Below the pieces are notes generated by a model, which worked only from the letters and a program-made list of their open reading frames with translations, was not told the DNA's origin and ran no database searches. From an uncultured archaeon (lineage in GTDB: Archaea; Thermoproteota; Bathyarchaeia; 40CM-2-53-6; CALIRQ01), in NCBI GenBank assembly GCA_938042195.1, contig CALIRQ010000005.1, positions 27,717 through 91,716 on the forward strand: a stretch of 64,000 nt of DNA, read 5' to 3'. Each line of letters opens with the position of its first letter. Positions within the stretch are counted from its first letter, which is position 1. Shown piece after piece: positions 9,462 through 17,573 of this stretch. Made by a program: the position numbers and the translations under genes.

Positions 9462-9839
9462 TCAGGCGTATTTCGCTGCGATGCCAATCGCTCCGCCGAG
9501 GAGCGCCAAAAGGCCCCCGATTCCCCCGGCTATGGCTCCTAGTATTATCAACACAATGCTCCAAGCCGGATCGGGCAACCTCTTGGCCCCGATCAGGGCG
9601 ACGATGCCGCAGATCAGGACGATTATGGCCCTATAGGGTACTTGGATGCCCATGAGCAACGGGGCGGTCCACATATGGTTCCACATATGGGGGCAGGTCC
9701 ACATATGATGGCCGAAATACCAGACGGCTCCTCCGATCAGCTCCAGGGCGCCGAGGATCAGCATCAGGACGCCCCCGAGGATGGAGAGGATGACCGCTAT
9801 CTCCCTCAGGCTTTCCTTCAATCCCAAATGCCTCCCCAA
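9462..9839 (-). CDS. Small membrane protein with His/Met/Trp/Cys-rich loop
   Basis: 125 residues with three to four hydrophobic segments: AVILSILGGVLMLILGALEL, then VPYRAIIVLICGIVALIG, then IVLIILGAIAGGIGGLLALL. Between the first and second lies HHMWTCPHMWNHMW, a short loop packed with histidine, methionine and one cysteine, suggestive of soft-metal binding but unproven. Start TTG at 9839; a second TTG at 9827, better placed after the TATA-like TTTAAA around 9860 and GGGGAGG, is an alternative. I do not recognise a named family, though the overall pattern resembles DUF4064-type small membrane proteins. The Lrp gene lies just upstream on the same strand. Confidence 0.7.
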   Translation of the reverse strand: MGRHLGLKESLREIAVILSILGGVLMLILGALELIGGAVWYFGHHMWTCPHMWNHMWTAPLLMGIQVPYRAIIVLICGIVALIGAKRLPDPAWSIVLIILGAIAGGIGGLLALLGGAIGIAAKYA

Positions 9840-9841
9840 AT

Positions 9842-9856
9842 GGCGGAACGGCTCGG
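9842..9856. repeat. 15-base repeat, copy 2
   Basis: Identical to 4792-4806. Here it lies between a TATA-like element (about 9858-9867) and the start of the small membrane protein, so on the minus strand it would fall at the very 5' end of the transcript. Confidence 0.5.
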
Positions 9857-9877
9857 GGATTTAAAAGGTTTTCCGCC

Positions 9878-10321
9878 TTAGAGCAACCTGAAATCCTCCT
9901 TGACGGTCGTCAGGATGACGTGCGTATTGGTCCTCTCAACGAAGGGGAGCGCCAAAAGGCCCTTCGTGAACCTGCTCAAATCCTCCCTCCTCTTGAATTT
10001 GGCTATGATGATCGCATCGACGTCCCCCGTCACATCGTAAACGGCGCAGGCGTTTGGGATCTTCGCGATCTCCCTTTCGACCTCGAGCAATCGCCCCCTT
10101 GAAACCGTCAACTCCGTTATGGCTGTCAATTGATAGCCCAATTTCTCATGATCCAGGATGGCCGTATAGCCCTTTATCACGCCCTCCCTCTCCATCCTCC
10201 TCACCCTTGATAGGACCGTCCCGACCGAGCTCCCGACCCTCTTGGCTATCTGCCTGAAGGATAGCCTAGAGTCCCTCAGGAGCTCGGCCAATATTTTGGA
10301 ATCCAGCTCGTCGATCTCCAT
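9878..10321 (-). CDS. Lrp/AsnC-family transcriptional regulator
   Basis: 147 residues. The N-terminal helix-turn-helix is clear (LDSKILAELLRDSRLSFRQI, then RVGSSVGTVLSRVRRMEREG with GVIKGYTAILD). The C-terminal half is the ligand-binding RAM domain with VYDVTGDVDAIIIAKF and a final TTVKEDFRLL. These proteins bind DNA as dimers or octamers and respond to amino acids. The promoter is likely the AT-rich stretch just upstream (around 10362-10373). Targets cannot be told; the small membrane protein gene downstream is a simple candidate. Confidence 0.92.
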   Translation of the reverse strand: MEIDELDSKILAELLRDSRLSFRQIAKRVGSSVGTVLSRVRRMEREGVIKGYTAILDHEKLGYQLTAITELTVSRGRLLEVEREIAKIPNACAVYDVTGDVDAIIIAKFKRREDLSRFTKGLLALPFVERTNTHVILTTVKEDFRLL

Positions 10322-10406
10322 GTGTCCAAGCTTCCCCTTGCTCTATTGAGCGGATATATCGCGCATATTTAAAGCAATGGTCCGGATAGCAATGGCCAGA
10401 TGGGCT

Positions 10407-11384
10407 TTAGGGCAGCGGGGGCGGGGTTCGCCTCCTCTCCTCCGGGCTCAGCCCCGCCCATTCGAGGAACCTCTCCGAGGGCCTTTGGGATTGATAAAGC
10501 TCCCGCCTCCTGCACTCCAACAGGTTCATCCTCTCGCCCGCCAATTCGTTGGCCGTTATGAGGGCGTTCCCATTGGAGGCCGCCGCCTCGAGCGCAGGCC
10601 CCAAACGGCTTTCCCAATACCTATCCCTCAGGAGGTGGTGGTCGACGACGACCATCGGAACCTTGGCGCAGAGAACGGCTAGGTTCCTCAATCCCCTTTC
10701 GATCGCGGAATCCTCCACGCCATATCCCGATAGGTATGTCGGCGGGCCCCCTATTATCAGAGCATCCGGGGCCTCGGAGAGGATCGCTTCCATCGCAGAA
10801 TCCGAGGATGGCCCTTGGACGTCAGAGGCGAACATGAGCTTCTGCCCCCCATATTCCACCGCGGCCATTATGACCCACCCCAGCCGGCCCCCTTCCTCCC
10901 CATGCGGGACGGGCTTCGAGAACTTCAGGCGCGTTGACCCGAGCTCGATCGTGCTCCCATCCACCGCCTCCACCCTTTCCGCGACTTCCTTAACGAACCT
11001 ATAGAAGAGCCAACCCCGCCTCCTCTGGCTGAAATTTATCGAGTTCTTAAAATCCTTGACGTATACCTCCTTGCCCTCGTATATGCGCTTTGATTCGTCC
11101 TCTGAGCTCCAAAGCCATACGAAATCGGTGAAGTTGGGCGTGTAATGGTCGTGGTGGTAATGGGATGCGATGATTATCCGGGCCCTCCTCGAAAATTCCC
11201 TTATCCTCTCCCGGCTTCGGCGTAGGGCCTCGTATTCCAATGGATGCGGCAACAGCGATTGCCTGGGCCCAAGCGCCACCCCGGCGTCCATCAATATCCC
11301 AACGTCCGGCGTTTCGACGAATGTGCACATGGACCTGACCCCGAGGCTCTCGAACGCCAAGGGGAGCGCTCTTATCCCATCCAT
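10407..11384 (-). CDS. MBL-fold metallo-hydrolase, UPF0282-like
   Basis: 325 residues. The metallo-beta-lactamase metal motif is SHYHHDHY near residue 95, with later metal ligands expected in PHGEEGG, FASDVQGP and VDHHLLRD. The opening FESLGVRSMCTFVETPDVGI and the DAGVALGPR strand match archaeal UPF0282 proteins. Length fits the family. The reaction is unknown; these are predicted hydrolases of phosphoester or thioester substrates. It stands alone on the minus strand between the Lrp gene and the long spacer before threonine synthase. A TATA-like TTTAAAC/TTTTATT cluster lies upstream around 11411-11424. Confidence 0.85.
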   Translation of the reverse strand: MDGIRALPLAFESLGVRSMCTFVETPDVGILMDAGVALGPRQSLLPHPLEYEALRRSRERIREFSRRARIIIASHYHHDHYTPNFTDFVWLWSSEDESKRIYEGKEVYVKDFKNSINFSQRRRGWLFYRFVKEVAERVEAVDGSTIELGSTRLKFSKPVPHGEEGGRLGWVIMAAVEYGGQKLMFASDVQGPSSDSAMEAILSEAPDALIIGGPPTYLSGYGVEDSAIERGLRNLAVLCAKVPMVVVDHHLLRDRYWESRLGPALEAAASNGNALITANELAGERMNLLECRRRELYQSQRPSERFLEWAGLSPEERRRTPPPLP

Positions 11385-11902
11385 CCCCGATAGATTCGGT
11401 CTGGTCCGCGTTTAAACTTTTATTTGGGTATGGCCCAATAGCAACAACGGTGGGCGATGACGAGTCTGGCCAGGATGAGCGCAGATGATTGGGATCTTGA
11501 GTGCGTTTGAGCTCACCTCCGATGGGGAGCCGGGCGCCGCGCCCATCAAAACGCGCTCCCAAAGTTCTATTCCTAGGCCAATTCATCCGGGATGGGATCG
11601 AAATGGATTAATTTCCTCGATCCTTTTTTGATTTAGTTTCAAATTTATTCAAAGATGGCTCCTTCGGGCGACCCCAATAGAAGGGCTACGGCGCTATAAA
11701 ACGCCGAATCTCGGGCGGGCCCTGAATACCGATATCAACTCTGGGGATCTGAAAGGGACTCCTGCTCCCGCTCGCCGATCGTCCCGCCATTAACGCGCTT
11801 ATCGCCCCTATTCCTAAAAGAATCTTTAACGCAGCATTATATTAATATTGGAATGGATGGCTTAATCCGGTTATTAGGAGGTGATGAGGGCTCATATCGG
11901 GT
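11385..11902. other. Intergenic spacer, 518 bases
   Basis: Divergent spacer. I see a TATA-like region for the upstream minus-strand gene (11411-11424), an AT-rich element with ATATTAATATTGG at 11840-11852 placed to drive the threonine synthase gene, and AGGAGGTGATG at 11876-11886, a near-complete match to the 16S anti-Shine-Dalgarno. A nine-codon frame starts within it (ATG 11884, ending TAG 11911-11913). No tRNA or convincing C/D box pair found. Confidence 0.6.
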
Positions 11903-13126
11903 TTGAGGTGTAGGGAGTGCGGCTCCGAGCATGAGCCGGCGAGGCTATCGGTCTGCCCGGATTGCCTTGGCCCCCTTGACGCCTTCTACGACTATAGCGA
12001 GGTGGATTGGAGCGAGGACTCGCTATCGCGGAGGCCGAGGAGCTTATGGAGATACCGCGAGCTCCTGCCATTACTGGACCATGGGAAGGCCGTCGACTTG
12101 GGCGCCGGCCTGACACCCCTGCGGAGGGCCGATAGGTTAGCGAAGGCCTTGGGCCTGAGGGAGATATATCTGAAGGACGACACGGTCAACCCGACGTACT
12201 CCTTCAAGGATCGGCCCGCATCGGTGGCCGTTTCCAAGGCCTTGGAGCTTGGATATAAGGTCGTGGGCTGCGCCTCAACTGGAAATTTGGCGGCCGCCAC
12301 AGCCGCCCATTCGGCGAGGGCGGGCCTCCCCTGCTACGTATTCATCCCAAAGGGCATAGAGGGAACCAAGATATCCCAGGCCATAGCCTACGGCGCTCGG
12401 ATAGTCAGCGTGAACGGGACCTATGATGAGGCGAACGCCGTGGCCTCGAGGGCCGCCGATCGCTTCGGATGGGCCCTCGTCAACATAAACGTTAGGCCGT
12501 ATTATGTGGAGGGGTCGAAGAGCCTGGCCTTCGAGGTATGCGAACAGCTCGGATGGGAGGCTCCGGATCATATAATCGTCCCGATAGGGAGCGGGGCTCT
12601 CCTGAACGCGATAGCCAAGGGTTTCGGGGAGCTCAGGGACCTCGGCCTCATCGAGGGCCGCGGGCCCAAGATCTCCGGCGCCCAAGGCCAGGGCTGCTCG
12701 CCCGTCGTAGATGCCTTCAGGGCCGGGAGGGATTCGATCGAACCTGTCGAGGTTCCAAATACCATAGCCAAGAGCCTCGCCATAGGGGATCCGGGAGATG
12801 GAGTTTACGCCCTTCGCAGGATAAGGGAGTCCGGGGGGTTCGCGGAGGCACCATCCGATGCGGAGATAACGGAGGCCATAAGGTTGCTCGGGAGGACCGA
12901 GGGCCTCTTCGCGGAGCCGGCCGGGGCTGTCACGGTGGCGGCTCTCAAGAGGCTGGTCGCCTCCGGGGCCATTGAGGGGGACGAGAGGATCGTTTGCTAT
13001 ATCACCGGGAACGGGCTCAAGGCGCCGGAGGCGGTTGCGCCATCCGAGGCCGATATTCTCGAAATAAGCCCAACCCTCGAGGGCCCCGGAGCCGAAATCT
13101 TGGAGGTGGGAGCTTGGCGAACGTGA
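11903..13126 (+). CDS. thrC: Threonine synthase
   Basis: 407 residues, a PLP enzyme converting O-phosphohomoserine to threonine. The N-terminus has a zinc ribbon (CRECGSE and CPDCLGP), as in archaeal ThrC. The PLP lysine is in PTYSFKDRPASVAVSKA, the phosphate-cup in CASTGNLAAATAAHSARAG, and the tail motif in CYITGNGLKAPE. The TTG at 11903 is 17 to 19 bases after a very strong Shine-Dalgarno, too far for normal use; removing one base from the GGGTTT run 11898-11904 would join the frame to ATG 11884. A cysteate synthase, an evolutionary relative that uses O-phosphoserine, is a less likely alternative. It overlaps the sulfur-carrier gene by 13 bases. Confidence 0.9.
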   Translation: MRCRECGSEHEPARLSVCPDCLGPLDAFYDYSEVDWSEDSLSRRPRSLWRYRELLPLLDHGKAVDLGAGLTPLRRADRLAKALGLREIYLKDDTVNPTYSFKDRPASVAVSKALELGYKVVGCASTGNLAAATAAHSARAGLPCYVFIPKGIEGTKISQAIAYGARIVSVNGTYDEANAVASRAADRFGWALVNINVRPYYVEGSKSLAFEVCEQLGWEAPDHIIVPIGSGALLNAIAKGFGELRDLGLIEGRGPKISGAQGQGCSPVVDAFRAGRDSIEPVEVPNTIAKSLAIGDPGDGVYALRRIRESGGFAEAPSDAEITEAIRLLGRTEGLFAEPAGAVTVAALKRLVASGAIEGDERIVCYITGNGLKAPEAVAPSEADILEISPTLEGPGAEILEVGAWRT

Positions 13127-13395
13127 AGGTCCTTTTGCCCTTGGCCCTTCAGAGGTTCGCTGGTGGAAGGGATGAGATCCAGCTGGAGGCCTCCACGTTG
13201 CGCGAGGCCTTGGAGAAGCTGGCCGAGGAGTTCGGGGATGAGCTTGGAAGGAGGCTCTTCGATCCCAATGGCAATGCGAACCGCCTGTTGAACTTCTACA
13301 TAAACGGTAGGAACGCCAAGTTCCTGGGCCTTTTGGAGGCGAAGCTGAGGGACGGCGACGCGATCGCTGTGTTCCCAGCCGTGAGCGGGGGATGA
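13114..13395 (+). CDS. MoaD/ThiS/CysO-like sulfur carrier (ubiquitin-like, GG C-terminus)
   Basis: 93 residues of the beta-grasp type: VKVLLPLALQRFAGG, a central helix ASTLREALEKLAEEFG, a strand LLNFYINGRNAKFL and the closing GDAIAVFPAVSGG ending exactly in Gly-Gly, the residue pair adenylated and thiocarboxylated by E1-like enzymes. The start is TTG at 13114, preceded at good spacing by GGAGGTGG (13102-13109), so translation is set inside the end of thrC. It sits four bases before the first E1-like gene. By content it could serve molybdopterin, tRNA thiolation, protein tagging (SAMP) or cysteine synthesis. The CysM-like gene two positions on makes a CysO role attractive. Confidence 0.9.
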   Translation: MANVKVLLPLALQRFAGGRDEIQLEASTLREALEKLAEEFGDELGRRLFDPNGNANRLLNFYINGRNAKFLGLLEAKLRDGDAIAVFPAVSGG

Positions 13396-13399
13396 ACAG

Positions 13400-14482
13400 A
13401 TGGCGCCGTTCGATGCGGAGAGGTATTCGAGGCAGGTGGCGCTGAGGCTCATAGGCCCGAAGGGGCAGGAGAGGATAAGGGAGGGGAGGGTCGCGATTGC
13501 CGGCATCGGCGGCTTGGGCTCCGTATCGGCCATCCAATTGGCCTCGATGGGGGTCGGCTACCTGCGCTTGGTCGACCACGACTTCGTAGAGCTATCGAAC
13601 CTCCAGAGACAACCGCTCTACGATACGCATTCGCTGGGGGAGCCGAAGGTGGAGGTGGCCGAGAGGAGGCTTAGGGCCCTCAACCCCGACGTCGAGATAG
13701 AGGCCCTGCCGCTGACGATATCGCGAAGAACGGCCGAGGAGGTCGTGAGGGGTGTGGATGTGGTGGTCGATGGGCTAGATCGGCTCGCCCCAAGGTACGC
13801 CATAAATGAGGCATGCAGCAGGCTTAGGATTCCGTACGTATTCGGAAGCGCTATAGAGGCGCATGGCTCCGTGAGCACGATCGTGCCGGGAGAGACCGCT
13901 TGCTTGGGATGCATCTTCGGCATCGGATCCGATGCCGAAGATGGATTGCCAACCTGCGATGCCGTTGGGGTCCTCCCGTCGATATTAAGCTTAGTTGCCA
14001 GCCTCCAAGTCAGAGAGACCCTATCCATCCTATTGGGCGAGAGGCCGAGCCTCGCCGGGAAGCTGCTCTTCCTCGACATTAGCGGCCCACCGGACCTGAG
14101 GCTCTTGGATGTAGAGCGATCCCCCGATTGCCCCCTATGCGGCGGCGCTCGCCAAGCCGGGCCCCAAGGGCCTAGGCTGACGAGGCTCTGCGGCGGGGGG
14201 GCCTTCATGATCGAGCCTAAGGGTCGAATCGAGCTGGATTTAGCGGGCGCGGCCCGCATTCTAGCGAATAGGTTCCGGATCAGGATAGGTGCCAAATATG
14301 GTATGGTGCTTGAGGGCGACGGGGGCATCTCAATAAGCCTCACCAGGACCGGCAGCGCGCTCGTGAGGGGCGTGAGCAACGATGCCGATGCCCTCAGGGC
14401 CTATGAGGAGCTGATGGGCCTGATCCGAGAGAATGGCGCCGTTATGGATTGCATCGAAGGGCGGCCCCCGAAAGATATTTAA
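13400..14482 (+). CDS. E1-like activating enzyme (ThiF/MoeB/HesA family) with extra C-terminal domain
   Basis: 360 residues. The nucleotide loop is AGIGGLGS (34-41), followed by the HDFVELSNLQRQ region. Zinc cysteines pair as CLGC (168-171) and CPLC (244-247), and the candidate catalytic cysteine is C186 in LPTCDAVGVL. It would adenylate the Gly-Gly end of the carrier encoded immediately before it. After the zinc site, about residues 260-345 form an additional domain lacking the rhodanese fold of MoeZ/UBA4; it resembles the tail of the second E1 here and the 89-residue protein at 17574-17843. The start ATG follows the carrier stop by four bases. Confidence 0.9.
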   Translation: MAPFDAERYSRQVALRLIGPKGQERIREGRVAIAGIGGLGSVSAIQLASMGVGYLRLVDHDFVELSNLQRQPLYDTHSLGEPKVEVAERRLRALNPDVEIEALPLTISRRTAEEVVRGVDVVVDGLDRLAPRYAINEACSRLRIPYVFGSAIEAHGSVSTIVPGETACLGCIFGIGSDAEDGLPTCDAVGVLPSILSLVASLQVRETLSILLGERPSLAGKLLFLDISGPPDLRLLDVERSPDCPLCGGARQAGPQGPRLTRLCGGGAFMIEPKGRIELDLAGAARILANRFRIRIGAKYGMVLEGDGGISISLTRTGSALVRGVSNDADALRAYEELMGLIRENGAVMDCIEGRPPKDI

Positions 14483-14495
14483 ATAACGTTGTTTA
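14474..14495 (+). promoter_or_regulatory. TATA box and imperfect palindrome before the cysteine synthase gene
   Basis: GATATTTAAATAA at 14474-14486 is a good TATA box lying inside the end of the E1 gene. TAAATAACGTTGTTTA (14480-14495) is an inverted repeat with one mismatch, which could be an operator. The start at 14522 lies at leaderless or near-leaderless distance. Confidence 0.55.
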
Positions 14496-14521
14496 TGACT
14501 CCTGGGACGACATGGTCGAGA

Positions 14522-15487
14522 ATGGGCGGGATCGTAGCCAATGACATAACTGAGTTAATAGGCAATACGCCGATGGTGCGCATCAATAGGCTGACCGGCG
14601 AATCGGATGCGACCATATACGCCAAGCTGGAATGGTATAATATAGGCGGGTCCGTGAAGGATAGGATGGCTCTATCCCTGATAGAATATGCCGAGGCGGT
14701 GGGGAAGCTCGATGGGAGGAAGCCCATACTCGAGGCGACGTCGGGCAACACGGGCATAGCGCTGGCGATGATAGGCGCCGCAAAGGGCTATAAGGTCGTT
14801 ATAGTGATGCCCGAGTCGGTTAGCCTCGAGAGAAGGTCCCTAATAAGCGCCTACGGGGCGGAGCTCATCCTATCGCCGGGCGAGAAGGGGACCGCCGGGG
14901 CGATAGAGCTGAAGCAGAAGATCCTCAGGGAGGAGGGGGATCGCTACATCGATTTGGATCAGTTCAAGGACCCGGCCAACATACTTGCCCATTACAAAAC
15001 CACCGGCAAGGAGATATTGGAGCAAACGGGCGGGAGGCTCGATGCCATAGTGGTCGGGATTGGAACGGCTGGGACGGGCGTGGGCGTTTCCATGCGGGTC
15101 AAGAGGTATAACCAGTCCATCCGGATCATAGGGGTGACCCCCAAGCTCGGCGTCAGCATCCAAGGGATGAGGAATCCCGACGAGCCTTATCCGACCCAGC
15201 TCTTCAGGAGGAAGCTATTCGATGAGATCGTGGAGATCTCCCAGGAGGAGATCCCGAAGACCTTCGAGGTCGCTAGGGAGGTGGCCCGTAAGGAGGGGTT
15301 GCTGATCGGGATGAGCTCCGCGGCGATAATGTACGTGGCCCTGAAGAAGGCGAGGGAGTTGGGCAGGGGGAGGACCATAGTGGCCATATTGCCCGACGAT
15401 GGGTTGAAGTATCTGAGCACCCCGCTCTTCGCGGCGCCAGTGGCTCAGGCCCAAGCGCGCTCCCTTATGGCAACGCGGGAACATTAA
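14522..15487 (+). CDS. Cysteine synthase of the O-phosphoserine/CysM type
   Basis: 321 residues, fold-type II PLP enzyme. The PLP lysine is K46 in GGSVKDRM; the substrate carboxylate loop is TSGNTG (73-78); the phosphate cup of PLP is GTAGTG (181-186). It reads like mycobacterial CysM rather than CysK: VMPESVSLERRSL, and R217 in GMRNPDEPYPTQLF, where CysM has ALRNMDEGF with the arginine that binds the phosphate of O-phosphoserine. The end LKYLSTPLF also follows CysM. I therefore infer O-phosphoserine plus a sulfur donor gives cysteine. An upstream TTG (14489) and ATG (14495) are possible, but the TATA position favours 14522. Confidence 0.85.
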   Translation: MGGIVANDITELIGNTPMVRINRLTGESDATIYAKLEWYNIGGSVKDRMALSLIEYAEAVGKLDGRKPILEATSGNTGIALAMIGAAKGYKVVIVMPESVSLERRSLISAYGAELILSPGEKGTAGAIELKQKILREEGDRYIDLDQFKDPANILAHYKTTGKEILEQTGGRLDAIVVGIGTAGTGVGVSMRVKRYNQSIRIIGVTPKLGVSIQGMRNPDEPYPTQLFRRKLFDEIVEISQEEIPKTFEVAREVARKEGLLIGMSSAAIMYVALKKARELGRGRTIVAILPDDGLKYLSTPLFAAPVAQAQARSLMATREH

Positions 15488-15523
15488 TATATCGATGAGC
15501 GGAATGCCTCCCCGATAGGCTCG

Positions 15524-16582
15524 TTGAGCAAGGAGGCGGGAAAGCTTCAGATCCCATTCGACCCCAACGAGTATTATAAGAGGCAGATCGCCCTTCGCGA
15601 GCTCGGGCGCGAGGGGCAGGAGAGGCTGAGGCGATCGAAGGTCGCCGTTGTAGGGCTCGGGGGATTGGGGAGCCCAGCCGCCACCTACTTGGCCTTGGCC
15701 GGCGTGGGCCATTTGCGCCTAATAGATCAGGATACGGTGGAGCTCCACAATCTCCACAGGCAGACCCTATATACTGTCGATGAGCTCAGGTATCCGAAGG
15801 CCGAGGTGGCCGCGAAGAGGCTCGCGAAGATGAACCCCGGCATCGAGGTGGAGCCCATCTCCGATAATCTTAGGGGGGACAACGTGGATGAGATTCTTAA
15901 GGGCATGGACTGCGTCGTCGATGGCCTAGACAACATGAGGACCCGCTATATAGTCAATGAGGCATGCGTTAGGAGCGGCATCCCATATGTTTACGCCGCC
16001 GTGATAGGCTTCGAGGGGTGCCTCTCGGTCTTCAGGCACCCGAGGACCCCCTGCCTAGCGTGCGTATTCCCAGACCTAGATGATCGGAACCTGCCGAGCT
16101 GTGAAACGCGGGGGATCCTCGGCGCCACGGCCGGGATCGTCGGCGCGATGGAGGCGATGGAGGCCGTAAAGGTGCTCGCGGGCCTCAACTCGATCGAGGG
16201 CTCTCTTTTGATATGCGACTTCGCCGATATGTACATCTCCAAGGTCGAGATCTCAAAGAACCCCAGATGCCCGGTCTGCGGGGAGGGAGGGAGGGGGACG
16301 GCCCGGTCTCCGGAGAGGCTCGTTTGGCTATGCGGCCAGGATACGGTTAACGTGAACCCGAGGGAGCCCTTGGGTTTGAGCTTGGAGGAGGTGCGCGATC
16401 GCTTGAGCGGGAAATTCAAGATCCTGCTCAAGTCTCCCTTCGTTATCGTCTTAGAGCGCGATGGGATCGAGGTCAGCCTATTCAAGGGGGGGAGGATGCT
16501 CATAAAGAACGTGAGGAGCGAGGAGGATGCCTTGAGGATATACGATGAGGTCATTGGGTGCCTGGGGGAGGAGCCGAGCTGA
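15524..16582 (+). CDS. Second E1-like activating enzyme (ThiF/MoeB/HesA family)
   Basis: 352 residues, paralogue of the E1 at 13400. VVGLGGLGSPAATYLALAG (42-60) is the nucleotide loop; RQ-TLY and DQDTVELHNLHRQ follow; zinc pairs are CLAC (177-180) and CPVC (249-252); the candidate catalytic cysteine is C193 in LPSCETRGILG. This copy keeps the standard GILGATAGIVGAMEAMEAVK crossover segment better than the first. The C-terminal domain (about 267-345) opens with WLCGQDTVNVNP and ends with GRMLIKNVRSEEDALRIYDE, matching the first E1. Start TTG 15524. Two E1 enzymes and one visible carrier suggest either one carrier with two fates or a second carrier elsewhere. Confidence 0.92.
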   Translation: MSKEAGKLQIPFDPNEYYKRQIALRELGREGQERLRRSKVAVVGLGGLGSPAATYLALAGVGHLRLIDQDTVELHNLHRQTLYTVDELRYPKAEVAAKRLAKMNPGIEVEPISDNLRGDNVDEILKGMDCVVDGLDNMRTRYIVNEACVRSGIPYVYAAVIGFEGCLSVFRHPRTPCLACVFPDLDDRNLPSCETRGILGATAGIVGAMEAMEAVKVLAGLNSIEGSLLICDFADMYISKVEISKNPRCPVCGEGGRGTARSPERLVWLCGQDTVNVNPREPLGLSLEEVRDRLSGKFKILLKSPFVIVLERDGIEVSLFKGGRMLIKNVRSEEDALRIYDEVIGCLGEEPS

Positions 16583-16750
16583 GCCAATGGGCGAGCGGCG
16601 GCCCTTGGGGATCGAAAACCCATGCGATATTTTTTAACTTCATATAACATTAATCGAAGAGCGTTTCGCAGATCCGCACGGAACTGAAGGTGATGAGAAT
16701 CGTCAAAGGGGTTCAGGATAAACCACCCCTCGATCTCCCTCGAGATCGCA

Positions 16751-17557
16751 TTGCAGGAAGTGGAGGGGCTTCGCCTCCATGAGGAGGTCATACCGAGCGC
16801 CGTGAGGGAGCTAGCGGATAGGATGAGGGCCGACGGCGTCTTCATGCACCCAATAATCGTGGACGAGGGGAGCCTCGTAGTCTTGGATGGGATGCATCGG
16901 GTCGCGGCCGCGAGGGAGATTGGGTATAAATTCATCCCGGTATGCCTCGTCGATTATAACAACCCGAGCATAGAGATCGGCGCTTGGTATAGGCTGTTGA
17001 GCGGCCCTGTGGATATGGGGAGGATGCCGGCCATGCTCGAGGATTTGGGCTTGAGCGCGGAGAGGGCCTCCCTGGATTCGGCCCATGGGCTCGTGGAGGG
17101 GAGGAGGGCGATCGCCGCCATATTCTCCAAGGACGAATGCTTCGTTGTGAACGGGCCGAGGGGCGGGATCAAGGAAACCTACGACGTTATCAAGATGGTG
17201 GAAGCGAGGCTCCTCTCGGAGGGATGCTCGATAGGCTATGATGACGAGGAGGGGGCGATGGAGAGGGTCCGTTCGGGCGAGGCGCTCGCGTCAATCATGA
17301 CGCCGACGATCTCCAAGAGGGAGGTGATCGAAACGGCCTTGGCCGGAAAGGCCTTCATACAAAAATCCACGCGTCATCTCATCCCGGCTAGACCCATGTT
17401 CGTAAACGTCCCCGCCGAATTGCTCACCGGGGCTCTGGGTCTATCCGAAGCGAACGATCGCCTAGTCGCCTTGCTGTCCTCGAGGGGGCTTAAGCGGCTC
17501 CCCCCAGGCCAAATACTAGATCGCTGCTATAGGGAGGAGCTTTACGTCTTCCTATAG
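16751..17557 (+). CDS. serK: SerK-like free serine kinase (ParB/sulfiredoxin-fold)
   Basis: 268 residues from TTG 16751. The N-terminal third is ParB/Srx-like: LRLHEEVIPSAVRELADRM, GVFMHPIIVD and VVLDGMHRVAAAREIG, the motif that in Thermococcus SerK binds nucleotide and serine. The remaining part is the SerK C-terminal extension with FVVNGPRGG and HLIPARPMFVNVP. SerK makes O-phosphoserine, the substrate expected for the CysM-like enzyme two genes upstream. Upstream, ATG 16693 opens MRIVKG and would join this frame as GFRINHPSISLEIA if the GGGG run 16708-16711 were one base shorter, so the true N-terminus may be longer. The stop is TAG. Confidence 0.85.
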   Translation: MQEVEGLRLHEEVIPSAVRELADRMRADGVFMHPIIVDEGSLVVLDGMHRVAAAREIGYKFIPVCLVDYNNPSIEIGAWYRLLSGPVDMGRMPAMLEDLGLSAERASLDSAHGLVEGRRAIAAIFSKDECFVVNGPRGGIKETYDVIKMVEARLLSEGCSIGYDDEEGAMERVRSGEALASIMTPTISKREVIETALAGKAFIQKSTRHLIPARPMFVNVPAELLTGALGLSEANDRLVALLSSRGLKRLPPGQILDRCYREELYVFL

Positions 17558-17573
17558 GGGCCGCGATCCCCTT

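Noticed and set aside
11452..11500. GATGA-type boxes in the spacer before threonine synthase
   Set aside because: No CTGA boxes at proper spacing, so no guide RNA can be supported.
12275..13579. Long open frame antisense to threonine synthase and the sulfur carrier
   Set aside because: No recognisable motifs and fully overlaid by well-supported genes; long antisense frames are common at this GC content.
16685..16700. CTGA then GTGATGA, like D' and C' boxes of an archaeal C/D guide RNA
   Set aside because: No matching C box upstream or D box downstream at the right distance; more likely 5' sequence of serK.
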